A stretch of DNA of 63,987 bases from a virus, in the IMG/VR virus record IMGVR_UViG_3300047509_000028, positions 1 to 63,987 of that record, one strand, 5' to 3'. The position numbers were made by a program, and so were the translations under genes. This document shows positions 16,070 through 25,001 of the stretch, piece by piece. The notes below the pieces were generated by a model. That model did no database searches. It saw nothing but the letters and a program-made list of their open reading frames with translations, and was not told the DNA's origin. Within the stretch, counting starts at the first letter, position 1. Each line of letters opens with the position of its first letter.

Positions 16070-17008
16070 ATGGCACTGCCAGCAAGTGCGCAAGCACAAA
16101 AAGATGCGTTAGAAGCCGCAGGTACGAGTAACGTGAAGCCGATTGAGCCGGTGAAGCCGGTAGAAGTTGTACCGGCCGAAGGTAAAGTCACGATTTCGCG
16201 GGAGGAATTCAATGAAATGCAGGCGGCAGCGGATCGGGTCAAAGCGGCGGAAGGCCGCACTGAGATTCTACAAGGCGATTTGGAGGTCTTGCAGCGCCGC
16301 TTGACAGACTTGGAAACTGCCTCTAAGGGTAAGTCCAGTAGCGATCCTGCACCTGCGCCTGCGCCGGTCGTGGCGATCCCAGCGGTTGCTTATACCGACA
16401 AAGAAAAAGAGGATTACGGCGAGAGCAAGGACTATATCAGGAAAGTAGGCGCAGAGCTTTTAAGTGAAGTAATGCTACCCGCGTTTAAGACGTACGACGA
16501 TAGGCTAGCAGCATTAGAGGAAAAGCTAAATACCGTTAATACCGTAGCAACGCAAGCCAGTCAGCGTACCGCGCAGTCAGCACAGAAGTCGTACACCGAC
16601 AAGGTACGTGAGAAAGTTCCAGAGTTTGATGAATGCGTAAATAGTAAGCACTGGCCTTCGTTTGTGCAAGCAATGGAAGGTATGTCGGGGCTAACATACG
16701 CGGAGTGCATACAAAATAACCTAAACCGCGAAAATGTTGACGGCATGGTCAATGTATTTAATACCTTCAAAACGAAGTACGGTATAGGTAAGAAACCAGA
16801 CGATAGTGGGTATGTAGGAGCAAATCCGTCAGGTACTACAGAAACACCGAACGATGGAACCGAAGGGAAAGAAGTTCTTAAGTTTAGCGACCGTAAAGAT
16901 TTAAACAAAAGGTTCATGTCTGGTAAGATAACCCAAGACGAGTATCAGACTGAAAGGGCAAAGTACGAGTTAGCTGAGAAAGAAGGGCGTCTTAACTACG
17001 ACGCATAA
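16070..17008 (+). CDS. Scaffolding protein
   Basis: 312 residues. It is highly charged with long predicted helices (about 45-80 and 120-180), an Ala/Pro linker (PAPAPAPVVAIPAVAY) and a charged C-terminal end (RFMSGKITQDEYQTERAKY). Such a protein immediately before the coat gene is the scaffold in podoviruses, templating prohead assembly. Confidence 0.75.
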   Translation: MALPASAQAQKDALEAAGTSNVKPIEPVKPVEVVPAEGKVTISREEFNEMQAAADRVKAAEGRTEILQGDLEVLQRRLTDLETASKGKSSSDPAPAPAPVVAIPAVAYTDKEKEDYGESKDYIRKVGAELLSEVMLPAFKTYDDRLAALEEKLNTVNTVATQASQRTAQSAQKSYTDKVREKVPEFDECVNSKHWPSFVQAMEGMSGLTYAECIQNNLNRENVDGMVNVFNTFKTKYGIGKKPDDSGYVGANPSGTTETPNDGTEGKEVLKFSDRKDLNKRFMSGKITQDEYQTERAKYELAEKEGRLNYDA

Positions 17009-17031
17009 AGTAATTAACTAGGAGCATAGAA

Positions 17032-17071
17032 ATGCCAATTCCCGCCGCAGCAGGCTTAACGTCAGCGGCGT
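17032..17071 (+). CDS. Major capsid protein, exon 1
   Basis: ATG with GGAG upstream encodes MPIPAAAGLTSAA before an in-frame stop at 17074. The coat protein continues after a group I intron. The exon end is placed after T17071, because that T forms the expected U-G wobble in a P1 helix: C69 G70 U71 / U72 A73 U74 pair with ATAGCG at 17094-17099. Ending at T17074 would also keep the frame. Joining to 17992 gives a 314-residue protein. Confidence 0.8.
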
Positions 17072-17991
17072 TATAAATAAGACAAGGCCCGCTATAGCGA
17101 AAGCTGTAGTAGTAAACCTAGTGAATTGCGGGAAAAGCTGAAACGCCAATCCGCAGCCAAGCCCAGCGATGGGAAGGTTCAACGACTAGGGCATATCGTT
17201 CGCCGTACTGAGTACGGCAATCTCGGGCTATAGGCCCAAAGGATAACAGCATGAATCGGGAAGAACGCGGCATACTTGTGGGTATGGTAATGGGCGATGG
17301 CTGTCTAAGGGTTCGTAAACGATATGAATCCGGTAGGGAAAACCAGACGGTTACACTTTTGCAGATATCGCACTCCATAAAGCAAGTAGATTACTTAAGA
17401 TATAAAGCTGAGAGAGTTAGTAATATCTTAGGAGGTAGGTCCAAAGTAACTTACTACGACGTAAAATTGAAAGGCCATAGTGCAGCATATAAAATGGCAC
17501 GTACCATAAAGGTAAGTAAGTATTTTGAGCAACTAAGAGGTTGGATATACCCTACCGGCAAGAAAGAAATAAATAGTAGGGTATTAGATATGCTCACCCC
17601 AGAAGGGTTAACTCTTTGGTACTTAGATGATGGGCATACGAAGTGGTCTTGGAATAAGGAAGGAAATATAACAGCAGCACAATCTTTATGGGCAGTATGC
17701 TTGCCAGTACCGCAAATATCGCTGCTACAAGAATACCTTTTCGACGTATATGGGTTTGATTCACAAATGGTGATGGTGAATAGTTCTAATATGTTGAATT
17801 TTAAAAGTAAGGTTTCGCACGAAATGCGCGAAATGTTTAGGTCGTATACTCCCGATTCGATGCTGTATAAGATATGCCCCACGAGTGCTAGGCTCCCTCC
17901 GAGACTTAGAAGGGATGAAGATATAGTCTGAGCTTATGGGAATAAGTAACCATAAGAAGTTAGGATAAAGAGCCTAACGATAACATAACTG
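17072..17991 (+). ncRNA. Group I self-splicing intron in the capsid gene
   Basis: The conserved core elements are readable: P AATTGCGGGAAA (17124-17135), Q AATCCGCAGCCAAGC (17148-17162), R GTTCAACGACTAG (17177-17189) and S AAGATATAGTCTG (17918-17930), with R and S forming P7. The 3' end is G17991, the expected terminal guanosine. The endonuclease gene lies between R and S, in the P8 loop. Splicing restores one reading frame: SAAY then PQYSNNLITPLFR. The intron is 920 bases. Confidence 0.9.
17251..17931 (+). CDS. LAGLIDADG homing endonuclease
   Basis: 226 residues with AAAGGA upstream. Two LAGLIDADG-type helices are visible: GILVGMVMGDGCL near residue 8 and LTLWYLDDGH near 125, as in single-chain intron endonucleases that cut the intronless allele and spread the intron. 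The last codons (DEDIV and stop) overlap the S element of the intron core, so RNA structure and protein share sequence. Lower G+C and fewer CTAG sites than the neighbours are consistent with transfer. Confidence 0.9.
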   Translation: MNREERGILVGMVMGDGCLRVRKRYESGRENQTVTLLQISHSIKQVDYLRYKAERVSNILGGRSKVTYYDVKLKGHSAAYKMARTIKVSKYFEQLRGWIYPTGKKEINSRVLDMLTPEGLTLWYLDDGHTKWSWNKEGNITAAQSLWAVCLPVPQISLLQEYLFDVYGFDSQMVMVNSSNMLNFKSKVSHEMREMFRSYTPDSMLYKICPTSARLPPRLRRDEDIV

Positions 17992-18896
17992 ACCCGCAGT
18001 ACAGCAATAACCTTATCACTCCCCTGTTCCGCATGGAATTGTTGGAGCGTTTCTATACGACTACCGTGTATAGCGACATTTCCACTACGGAATACACAGG
18101 CGAGTTAAATAAGGGTGGCGATCAGATCACGTTCCAGCGCGAGCCAAAGGTCGTGGTTCGTGACTACGATAAGAACGGTAAGATCGTGCACGATACGATT
18201 GATGGTGAGCCGGTCACCATGACGATTGATAACGCTAAGACTTTCTCGATCAAGATGAATATGATCGACGAAAAGCAGATTCAGAACTTCGAGAACTGGA
18301 AAGCGGCATTCCTTAAGAGTGCTGGTTATGAACTTGCGCGTGCGATTGACCCGCAGTTACTTACGGCAATGTGGACAAGCGCAGCGGCGTATAATCAGGG
18401 TCTAACCGCTGGTTTGGTTTCCGCTAACGTCAATATGGGCGTAGCGGGTACACCATTAGCGATTACGAAAACAAACGTAATCGACGTGTTGCAGCAAGTG
18501 CATCAGGTGCTTGACGAAGCGTTAGCTCCGCGCGAAGGTCGTTTTATCGTACTTCCTTCCGCTGGTATGGTTGCGCTTAAGACTAGTGACCTGAAATTCG
18601 CGTATGCAACTGCGTTAAATACGACCCCGATGTTAAATGGTAAGGTTCCAGAAATCGTTGCAGGATTTATTATTTTGGAATCGCAAAATCTTCCGTCAGT
18701 GATTGACGGCGCAGTGCGGGCGTATCACATTGTTGCTGGTGCGAAAATGGCGACTGCGTTTGCCGCACAGATCGAGAATAGTCGTGTTGTAACAGATAAA
18801 GATGATTGGGCGAATTATTATCAGGGTTTATCGGTGTACGGGTTTAAAGTGCTGTACCCGGATGCTATCGTCCACCTGTACGCCAACTTTGCCTAA
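17992..18896 (+). CDS. Major capsid protein, exon 2
   Basis: Continues the coat protein as PQYSNNLITPLFRMELLERF, then TTVYSDISTTEYTGELNKGG and QITFQREPKVVVRDYDKNG, typical of coat proteins in this podovirus group (HK97-type fold expected). It follows the scaffold and precedes decoration-like genes. An ATG at 18033 would give a 287-residue product missing the conserved start; splicing to exon 1 gives 314 residues. Confidence 0.85.
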
Positions 18897-18909
18897 TAGG
18901 AGAATATAA

Positions 18910-19482
18910 ATGGCAACGCATGAACTCTACTTAGGCGGCCCGTCTAATACAAATAGCGGGCAGAAGATGTTTCCCGCCGCAGCGTTTAACAACGCAATTG
19001 CGCCGTTTACTACTATGCCCGTTGCGGAGCATAAAGCTACTACGGTAGCTGCGCTAACGCGCACGTTAGCATTCGGTACGTCGCAAGGCAGGCCGGATGA
19101 CCCGGCGTTAGCCGAATACGTTCGCAATCATACGATTGCAGCAGCAGACGTACTGGACTTAATCGTTATACCGGCAAACACGTTACTGCTGGGCGTGTAC
19201 TGCCAAGTAGAAAATCCGTCGGGTAAGGTAGGTACGATTACGTTTAGCTTAGACGATGGTACGACGTTCGGCGCTGCGGTAGATATAAATGCCGCATTCA
19301 GTAAGATGGTTGCTCCGGGCGGCGCATGGGTATCGGCGGGCGCAGTTAGTTTGGCTACCGCGAACTTCTCGAATGTCGTACGCATGCTAAAAGCTACGTT
19401 AACTACGCTAGCTACCGATTTTGGTGCGTTACGTATTAGCGTATCTCCGATCCTGATTGCATTGCAGCAAGGGCAGTACTAA
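18910..19482 (+). CDS. Decoration-like head protein, short copy
   Basis: 190 residues with AGGAG upstream. It shares its entire length with the following gene: MATHELYLGGPSNTN at the start, then TRTLAFGTSQGRPDDPALAE and LDLIVIPANTLLLG, and an ending xSISPxxxxLxQGQY-like (SVSPILIALQQGQY). Located right after the coat gene, it may be a capsid decoration or stabilising protein. That role is inferred from position. Confidence 0.7.
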   Translation: MATHELYLGGPSNTNSGQKMFPAAAFNNAIAPFTTMPVAEHKATTVAALTRTLAFGTSQGRPDDPALAEYVRNHTIAAADVLDLIVIPANTLLLGVYCQVENPSGKVGTITFSLDDGTTFGAAVDINAAFSKMVAPGGAWVSAGAVSLATANFSNVVRMLKATLTTLATDFGALRISVSPILIALQQGQY

Positions 19483-19494
19483 TAGGAGAGTAGT

Positions 19495-20409
19495 ATGGCA
19501 ACGCATGAGTTGTACGTAGGCGGCCCTGCTAACCCTAATCAAGGACTGCGGATGTTTCCGGCGGCGGCATTTAGTAATGCCGCTAAGCCGTTTACGACAA
19601 TGGACATTGCGCAGCACAAGCAGACGCTTGTAGCTGCGTTAACTCGTACGCTAGCGTTTGGTACGTCACAGGGAAGGCCGGACGACCCCGCACTAGCGGA
19701 GTATGTGCGGACGCATGTAATAGCTGCTAACGACGTATTGGACTTAATCGTTATCCCGGCAAATACGCTACTGTTAGGCACATACTACAACGTAGAGAAT
19801 CCACAGGCAGGTGTAGCGCTAGCATTTACGCTAGACGATGCTACGACATTTGGCGGGGCTAATCAATTAGCCGCACCAGTACAAGCAGCAGGCTCTACGG
19901 TAGCTGTAGGTGGTACGGTAACTGACGGGGATCATTTTTACGTAATTACCGCAATTACGGCGTTGGGCGAAACCACTAAGTCTAACGAAATTAAAGTTAC
20001 CGCAGCGGGCGGCAACTTATCAATTAACACGCTGAATTGGGGCGCTGTAGCTGGCGCAACCGGATATAGGGCATATAGGGGCGTAGTTACTGGGGTATAC
20101 ACCACGTACATAGCTTTTGGTGCAGTAGTAACGGGCGACGATACGGGTGCGGCGGGTACAGCAGGTACTCCGCCAACGACTAACACAAGCGGCAATAGTG
20201 TCTATACAGATACAGCTAGTAGTAAATTCTCAGTGCCCAACGGGGCAGCATGGGTCACTGCTGGCTCGGCGACGTTAGCTAACGCGAACTTTTCCAACGT
20301 ACCGAGAATGCTGGGTGCTAAAGTTGTTGCGCTAGGGGCGGCAGGTTTCGGCAGTCTACGGGTAAGCATATCGCCGCTCGTAGTGCAGTTATGGCAAGGG
20401 CAATATTAA
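19495..20409 (+). CDS. Decoration-like head protein, long copy with Ig/FN3-like insert
   Basis: 304 residues. The N-terminal 125 and C-terminal 50 residues match the preceding gene, but about 110 residues are inserted in the middle. The insert (DGDHFYVITAITALGETTKS, then NTLNWGAVAGATGYRAYRG) looks like a fibronectin III or Ig-type beta sandwich. A similar domain lies in the nozzle-like protein at 28666-30903. Surface Ig folds on phage heads often bind glycans or mucus. The decoration role is inferred. Confidence 0.7.
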   Translation: MATHELYVGGPANPNQGLRMFPAAAFSNAAKPFTTMDIAQHKQTLVAALTRTLAFGTSQGRPDDPALAEYVRTHVIAANDVLDLIVIPANTLLLGTYYNVENPQAGVALAFTLDDATTFGGANQLAAPVQAAGSTVAVGGTVTDGDHFYVITAITALGETTKSNEIKVTAAGGNLSINTLNWGAVAGATGYRAYRGVVTGVYTTYIAFGAVVTGDDTGAAGTAGTPPTTNTSGNSVYTDTASSKFSVPNGAAWVTAGSATLANANFSNVPRMLGAKVVALGAAGFGSLRVSISPLVVQLWQGQY

Positions 20410-20421
20410 CGGGAGTAGATA

Positions 20422-20565
20422 ATGGATAAGAGAGAATTTGAGAAAGATAAGGTATATCTAAAACACAGCGTAACAGGGCAGATTTATCCGTACGAGAAGT
20501 TGCTAGAAAAGCACCCTGATTTTGCCCCTTTCGTACCGAACCCTTCCAAAGCAGAAAAACAGTAG
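20422..20565 (+). CDS. Small hypothetical protein
   Basis: 47 residues after GGGAG. Reads MDKREFEKDKVYLKHSVTGQ then IYPYEKLLEKHPDFAPFVPN, a compact charged protein similar in style to small head-region proteins with a YPYEKLLxKxPxF stretch. Role unknown. Confidence 0.6.
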   Translation: MDKREFEKDKVYLKHSVTGQIYPYEKLLEKHPDFAPFVPNPSKAEKQ

Positions 20566-20624
20566 CGCCACAGGTAGTAGATGTAGTAAAGGACGTTCTA
20601 GGATAACTAAATAGGCGGTGTAGC

Positions 20625-21329
20625 ATGGAAACGGTGGGACAATACGTAAAGCACGTTTCCACGCAGCTTAACGATCAAGCATACGGGCGTCCTTACATTC
20701 GGTGGGGGCGCTCTTTGCTTTTGGAGTATTTAAATCTTGCGCTTTCGGAGATAGGAACCTATCGACCGGAAGCGTTTTCCGTTCCTACGGTTATTACGCT
20801 TAAGCCCGGTACAGAACAACACGCGCCGGATAATACGGGCATCATATCTGTTTACTCTAATGCGGACGGTACGCCGATACATCCCACAGATGGGGCAATG
20901 TCCAACGCCTTTGCAGTGTACGATATATGCCCCGCGAAACCTAAATTCGTGCGCGGTACGCCAGTATTTTTAGTAAAATCATTTAGCGTAGACCCCACGA
21001 ATTCTAGTACGTTCTATGTGGAACCGGCAATTCCGGTAGGCGTTGAAGTTAAAGTAAACGCCATGATTCCGGGCGATACCCCACGGTACGCATTATCTGA
21101 TTGGGATAAGTCGCTTGGTATGCCACATAAATTCGATAACAACCTAGTAGATTTTATGATGGCGTGTGCATATAGATTAGACAGCGAATCGCCAGAATCC
21201 AGAGCGAATAGCGAATCGTATTTAAAGAGTTTCTTTAGTGCTATGGGAATTAAGTACAAGCAAGAATCGAAGTATCGTTCAGGGTATTATCTCGGCGATA
21301 CTGGTACCGGAAATCCGAGGGCAGAATGA
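20625..21329 (+). CDS. Head-tail adaptor protein (DUF6682-like)
   Basis: 234 residues. It starts with a helical segment (QYVKHVSTQLNDQAYGRPYI, LLLEYLNLALSEIG), continues with beta-rich VPTVITLKPGTEQ and a central VEPAIPVGVEVKVNAMIPG, and ends in helices (NLVDFMMACAYRLDSES). This is the shape of podovirus connector proteins that extend the portal. The DUF6682 label is from memory. It overlaps the next gene by four bases. Confidence 0.65.
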   Translation: METVGQYVKHVSTQLNDQAYGRPYIRWGRSLLLEYLNLALSEIGTYRPEAFSVPTVITLKPGTEQHAPDNTGIISVYSNADGTPIHPTDGAMSNAFAVYDICPAKPKFVRGTPVFLVKSFSVDPTNSSTFYVEPAIPVGVEVKVNAMIPGDTPRYALSDWDKSLGMPHKFDNNLVDFMMACAYRLDSESPESRANSESYLKSFFSAMGIKYKQESKYRSGYYLGDTGTGNPRAE

Positions 21330-22000
21330 ATACTTGCCCATGCCCCACGGTATCATTCCAAGAGTGCGTCGCGTTAGATACGTTGCTGCGCCATGTGATA
21401 CCTGTTATACCTGAGTTACCTCATTCGATGGCGTTAGATAGGCTACGCCAAGCGTACATAGAACTAGCGCGTCGGTCGAATCTAATAACAGTAAAACTAA
21501 CGCAAGACTATCAAGCGGGCGTCACTGATTACTTATTGACCCCGCCAGATGGGTACGATATTTACATGGTACAGGGCGTGGAACACCATAACGGATTTTG
21601 GTGGTACGACGGTACGTCCGGATTTATAGGTGGATTACAGAATGACTGGGGTAGTGCGTTTAAGGGCGCGCACGGCTTCTATATGACAGGTAATAATGTA
21701 TTGAATTTGTATCAGGCACCTTCTGCGGATCAAGTTGACGGGTTAGTAGTGTATGCCACATTAACGCCGACTGACTGCGTGCAGGACATGCCAATAGCTA
21801 TTTCAATACCTTTCGGTAATGGTATAGCCCAAAAAGTAATCTCAGACGCATTACGTATACCGAATAAACCGTGGAGTAATCCAGCGTTAGCCAAGAGTTA
21901 CGAAATGGAGTTTAATAGAACAGTGCTAGACGCAAAGCGCTTAGCTAGCACGAATAGGCAGCGTGGGCCACTTAAGGCACGTCCAGTGAGAATCGTATGA
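21326..22000 (+). CDS. Second head-tail connector protein
   Basis: 224 residues. It shows the same overall plan as the previous gene: N-terminal helix (ALDRLRQAYIELARRS), beta core (TVKLTQDYQAGVTDYLL, YDIYMVQGVEHHNG) and a C-terminal helix (SYEMEFNRTVLDAKRL). It probably forms another ring of the neck or tail tube. Overlapping start and stop codons on both sides show a tight operon. Confidence 0.6.
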   Translation: MNTCPCPTVSFQECVALDTLLRHVIPVIPELPHSMALDRLRQAYIELARRSNLITVKLTQDYQAGVTDYLLTPPDGYDIYMVQGVEHHNGFWWYDGTSGFIGGLQNDWGSAFKGAHGFYMTGNNVLNLYQAPSADQVDGLVVYATLTPTDCVQDMPIAISIPFGNGIAQKVISDALRIPNKPWSNPALAKSYEMEFNRTVLDAKRLASTNRQRGPLKARPVRIV

Positions 22001-22323
22001 ACGCACTTGGATATGTGACTATAGATAAGGATAAGCCTTACTTAACGGTCTACATTAAATGTACGAAGCTATCTGGCGTTACTACCAGCGGCCCTAGCAG
22101 TATGTCGGTTACGCGACTAGGAGAAAAAGCTCCGTGCGCTAGCTATGCTCCGCTACAAATAGGTTTGAATGCTAACACGCTGTTATTTGCGCTAGATAGT
22201 AGCGTACTTAGTAAATCAGCAGGTAGATATGTAGGCACTATAACGTATAAAGGCACGATATTGGGCGACGTAACTTTTATCTATAGTAAACTAACTACCG
22301 TATTGGCGGGCGAAAATGTTTAG
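21997..22323 (+). CDS. Small beta-rich tail-region protein
   Basis: 108 residues, mostly beta (YVTIDKDKPYLTVYIKCTKL, AGRYVGTITYKGTILGDVTF) and so probably a small Ig-like sandwich. It overlaps both neighbours by a few bases and leads into the fibre-module genes. Likely virion-associated; not recognised. Confidence 0.6.
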   Translation: MNALGYVTIDKDKPYLTVYIKCTKLSGVTTSGPSSMSVTRLGEKAPCASYAPLQIGLNANTLLFALDSSVLSKSAGRYVGTITYKGTILGDVTFIYSKLTTVLAGENV

Positions 22324-22804
22324 GCCGGTACATGGTGTAAGAGGGTATTTGACCGCAGCTATCAATACGATGGTTACGGCTATTCTTTTAGATGACGCTA
22401 CTGTATGCCTGCTTAAAAATATGCTGCCGGTAGGGGACTATACTTACCTACTTATACAGACAGGATATAGCTACGAAATAGTTAAAACGGTATCGTTCAC
22501 AGGGAACGCTTTAAATGTGGTGCGCGCCCAAGATGGCACTACTGCCCAGTCTTTCCCGATGAATGCTAGCGTAGTATTCGTACTAAGCCAGTCTGCCATA
22601 AACGATATAGTTAGTCAGCAGTCTATAGGGCAGATAGACCTAATAGGTACGGGCATAGTTACAGTAACCAAGACTGGGCCTAATCAATTTACAATAGACG
22701 CGCCAGAAGTAAGTATAACTAGTGATTCAGAGAAAATAATAGTTGGCGGAGATTTCCCTAATTTTGTTATTTCGAGTCCACTAATACAAGATTGCTGTGA
22801 TTAA
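22316..22804 (+). CDS. Fibre-module protein 1 (ends in Cys-Cys)
   Basis: 162 residues. It has the module shared with three later genes: VGDYTYLLIQTGYSYEIVK and VVRAQDGTTAQSF, then a domain with VGGDFPNFVIS and a C-terminus QDCCD. It probably attaches to the tail and either stands alone as an adaptor or is the base of a fibre whose distal parts are encoded by later genes. Confidence 0.65.
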   Translation: MFRPVHGVRGYLTAAINTMVTAILLDDATVCLLKNMLPVGDYTYLLIQTGYSYEIVKTVSFTGNALNVVRAQDGTTAQSFPMNASVVFVLSQSAINDIVSQQSIGQIDLIGTGIVTVTKTGPNQFTIDAPEVSITSDSEKIIVGGDFPNFVISSPLIQDCCD

Positions 22805-24437
22805 GGTACTGTACGATGCGATAGGTACGTTAACGGCGGTGCTTACGAAGGAAAGTAACATAGCCTTTGTAGATAGCACGCTGTATGGGGTACTATTCGC
22901 GGCTATAGGAATCGGAGACTGGACGTACTTAACGATAGACGACGGAAATAAGGCGGAGGTAGTTAAAGTCTATAGAGTTAACAGTGCGGGGGTATTTCTA
23001 GTACGCGGGCAAGATAATACGACGCCGACTTTATTTAGTGCGGGAACGTCGATAAAATATCAATTAACTGCCGCCGAAATAAAAGACAGGATTATACCGC
23101 CATCTATACAGGTAACAGCACAAGATGCTATACAGATAGAGAACGGTAAAATAGGGTATTTACTAGCCGCTATACAGGATGAAGGCGGAACATTTAGTAC
23201 GGTAAGTGAAAATGAGATACGATTGGGCAGGAACGAACAAGCGTATGGGTGCTGTATATCTAATGCGCCGGGTTCTGTAGGGCCGCCAACGATATCTATT
23301 AAGATTCACGGAGTCCCGCCTGATGGCGAAGTAGGCGAACCATATAGTTTCACATGGACGGTAACAGGCGGAACAGGAACCGGGAATGTATTTTCTAAGG
23401 ATTCAGGTAGTATACCGACCGGCACTATATTCGTAACTATAGAATGGCTAAATGATACAGATTCAGGTATACCTACCGTAGCGGGCGTCTACACTTTCGT
23501 ATTAAGAGTTACCGATGATGCGGGCAATACTGACTCAGCGCCAGAATCTATAACGATACGAAACGCTTTATACGGGTATGTTTCTAATGTAGCAGCAGGG
23601 TCGGTATCATTGATAAGCAGGGCATTTGGAGTAGTAGATACGGTAACTCCCATAGTTAATCCCGGCCCAATAGGAGTTCTACCAAACCGTAAATTCGCCT
23701 ATGTATGCGCAGGAAGCGGTAACGTACAGGTTATTAATGCTATTACGCATCTAATAGATTTTACAGTACCCGTAGGCGCGCCTACCCCAACAGGATTAGC
23801 GGTAAAACATGATGGTATTAGAGTGTACGCATCGACTGGGAGCGATAATACAGTAGTTCAGATAGATACGACATTACCAATACCGGCAGTAGTTGGATCG
23901 CCGTGGACTGGTTTTTTATCGCCATCTATTATCGTAATGCACCCCGTACTGGATAGGATGTATATTGTAGATACTCTTAATAACAGGATTCAATGCAGGG
24001 CTACAGATGGTACAATACTAGGCAATATACCCGTGTTTGACCCACAAGGGCTAGGTATAAGTCCAGACGGAAATACACTATATGTAGGCGTTTATGGCGG
24101 AATGAATGCGTATAGCACGATTACGTATGGCCCCATAGGGTCGGTAGGATACAGAAGTGGATTCGGCCCGAATAATGTAGCTACAAATGCGGTAGGCACA
24201 AAAGCGTATGTTTCAGATTATAATTATCCAGATGTGCCAGTTATCGACTTAAGTTCGTTTAGCGTAATAAAGTTTATACCTACAGGAGTTCCGTCGTTCG
24301 ATATTAAACGCCATCCAGATACAGGTAACATATACGTTCCGGCGGGATTGGTGCATGTCATAGATACGGTAACTGATACGGTAATACGTAATTTCCCGAC
24401 TAGCAGCGGCCCCGCATGGATAGCTTTTCCCGAATAA
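22797..24437 (+). CDS. Tail fibre-like protein: module, Ig domain and YVTN beta-propeller
   Basis: 546 residues, GTG start overlapping the previous stop. It has an N-terminal shared module (IGDWTYLTIDDGNKAEVVK, LVRGQDNTTPTLF) and YGCCISN near 155. An Ig/cadherin-like domain follows at about 165-260 (PDGEVGEPYSFTWTVTGGTG, AGVYTFVLRVTDDAGN). The C-terminal half has repeated beta-propeller blades (FAYVCAGSGNVQVINA, LGISPDGNTLYVGVY, TKAYVSDYNYPDVPVIDL, VHVIDTVTDTV), like YVTN/SMP-30 repeats. Propellers commonly bind glycans or proteins, so receptor binding is likely. Confidence 0.7.
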   Translation: MIKVLYDAIGTLTAVLTKESNIAFVDSTLYGVLFAAIGIGDWTYLTIDDGNKAEVVKVYRVNSAGVFLVRGQDNTTPTLFSAGTSIKYQLTAAEIKDRIIPPSIQVTAQDAIQIENGKIGYLLAAIQDEGGTFSTVSENEIRLGRNEQAYGCCISNAPGSVGPPTISIKIHGVPPDGEVGEPYSFTWTVTGGTGTGNVFSKDSGSIPTGTIFVTIEWLNDTDSGIPTVAGVYTFVLRVTDDAGNTDSAPESITIRNALYGYVSNVAAGSVSLISRAFGVVDTVTPIVNPGPIGVLPNRKFAYVCAGSGNVQVINAITHLIDFTVPVGAPTPTGLAVKHDGIRVYASTGSDNTVVQIDTTLPIPAVVGSPWTGFLSPSIIVMHPVLDRMYIVDTLNNRIQCRATDGTILGNIPVFDPQGLGISPDGNTLYVGVYGGMNAYSTITYGPIGSVGYRSGFGPNNVATNAVGTKAYVSDYNYPDVPVIDLSSFSVIKFIPTGVPSFDIKRHPDTGNIYVPAGLVHVIDTVTDTVIRNFPTSSGPAWIAFPE

Positions 24438-25001
24438 ATGTATAAGCGTCTTCTAAATGCGCATGGCACTACTACGTCGTTACTTAGTGTAGGCGGTAAC
24501 GCGGTAGCAGTAAATGCAGGGCTATATACTGCTATTGCGGCAGTATTAGGAAGCGGCGATTGGTCTTACTTAAGACTACAAGATTCGGTAAATACAGAAA
24601 TAGTTAAAGTATTTGCGATTTTAGGCAGTAATACTATAGCGATTAATAGGGCTAAGGATGGGACGAAAGCGTATACATTTGGCAGTGGAAGTACAGTAGA
24701 TTATGTAGATACTGTAAGTGGAGTGCTAGACTCTATAACAGTAAATCCGCTTACTTTAACTGCGTTAGGTGCCATAGATATTATCGGGGGCGTAGTGGAT
24801 TACCCGTTACTAGATATAGAAACATTAGGCGGGGCAGAAGTCAATGGACAGAACATAGGCGAAGTAACTATAGCTGCTGGATGTTGCGAACTTATAGGCG
24901 AAGGTACACCGCCTATTCCCGTAAGACTTACACGGTTTAGGGTCACGGATGCCGACGACTACAGAGTTACTAGTGAGGATGATTACAGAATATCCGTATG
25001 A
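24438..25001 (+). CDS. Fibre-module protein 3 (AAGCCEL)
   Basis: 187 residues, immediately after the propeller gene. It has the same module (SGDWSYLRLQDSVNTEIVK, INRAKDGTKAYTF) and AAGCCELIGEG. The tail repeats a short unit, VTDADDYRVTSEDDYRISV, a tandem D-D-Y-R motif. Likely an adaptor for the fibre protein that overlaps its end (24998-26317). Confidence 0.6.
   Translation: MYKRLLNAHGTTTSLLSVGGNAVAVNAGLYTAIAAVLGSGDWSYLRLQDSVNTEIVKVFAILGSNTIAINRAKDGTKAYTFGSGSTVDYVDTVSGVLDSITVNPLTLTALGAIDIIGGVVDYPLLDIETLGGAEVNGQNIGEVTIAAGCCELIGEGTPPIPVRLTRFRVTDADDYRVTSEDDYRISV

Noticed and set aside
18033-18896. Coat protein starting at ATG 18033
   Set aside because: An in-frame conserved stretch (PQYSNNLITPLFR) precedes this ATG, no ribosome site is present, and the group I intron explains the missing start.
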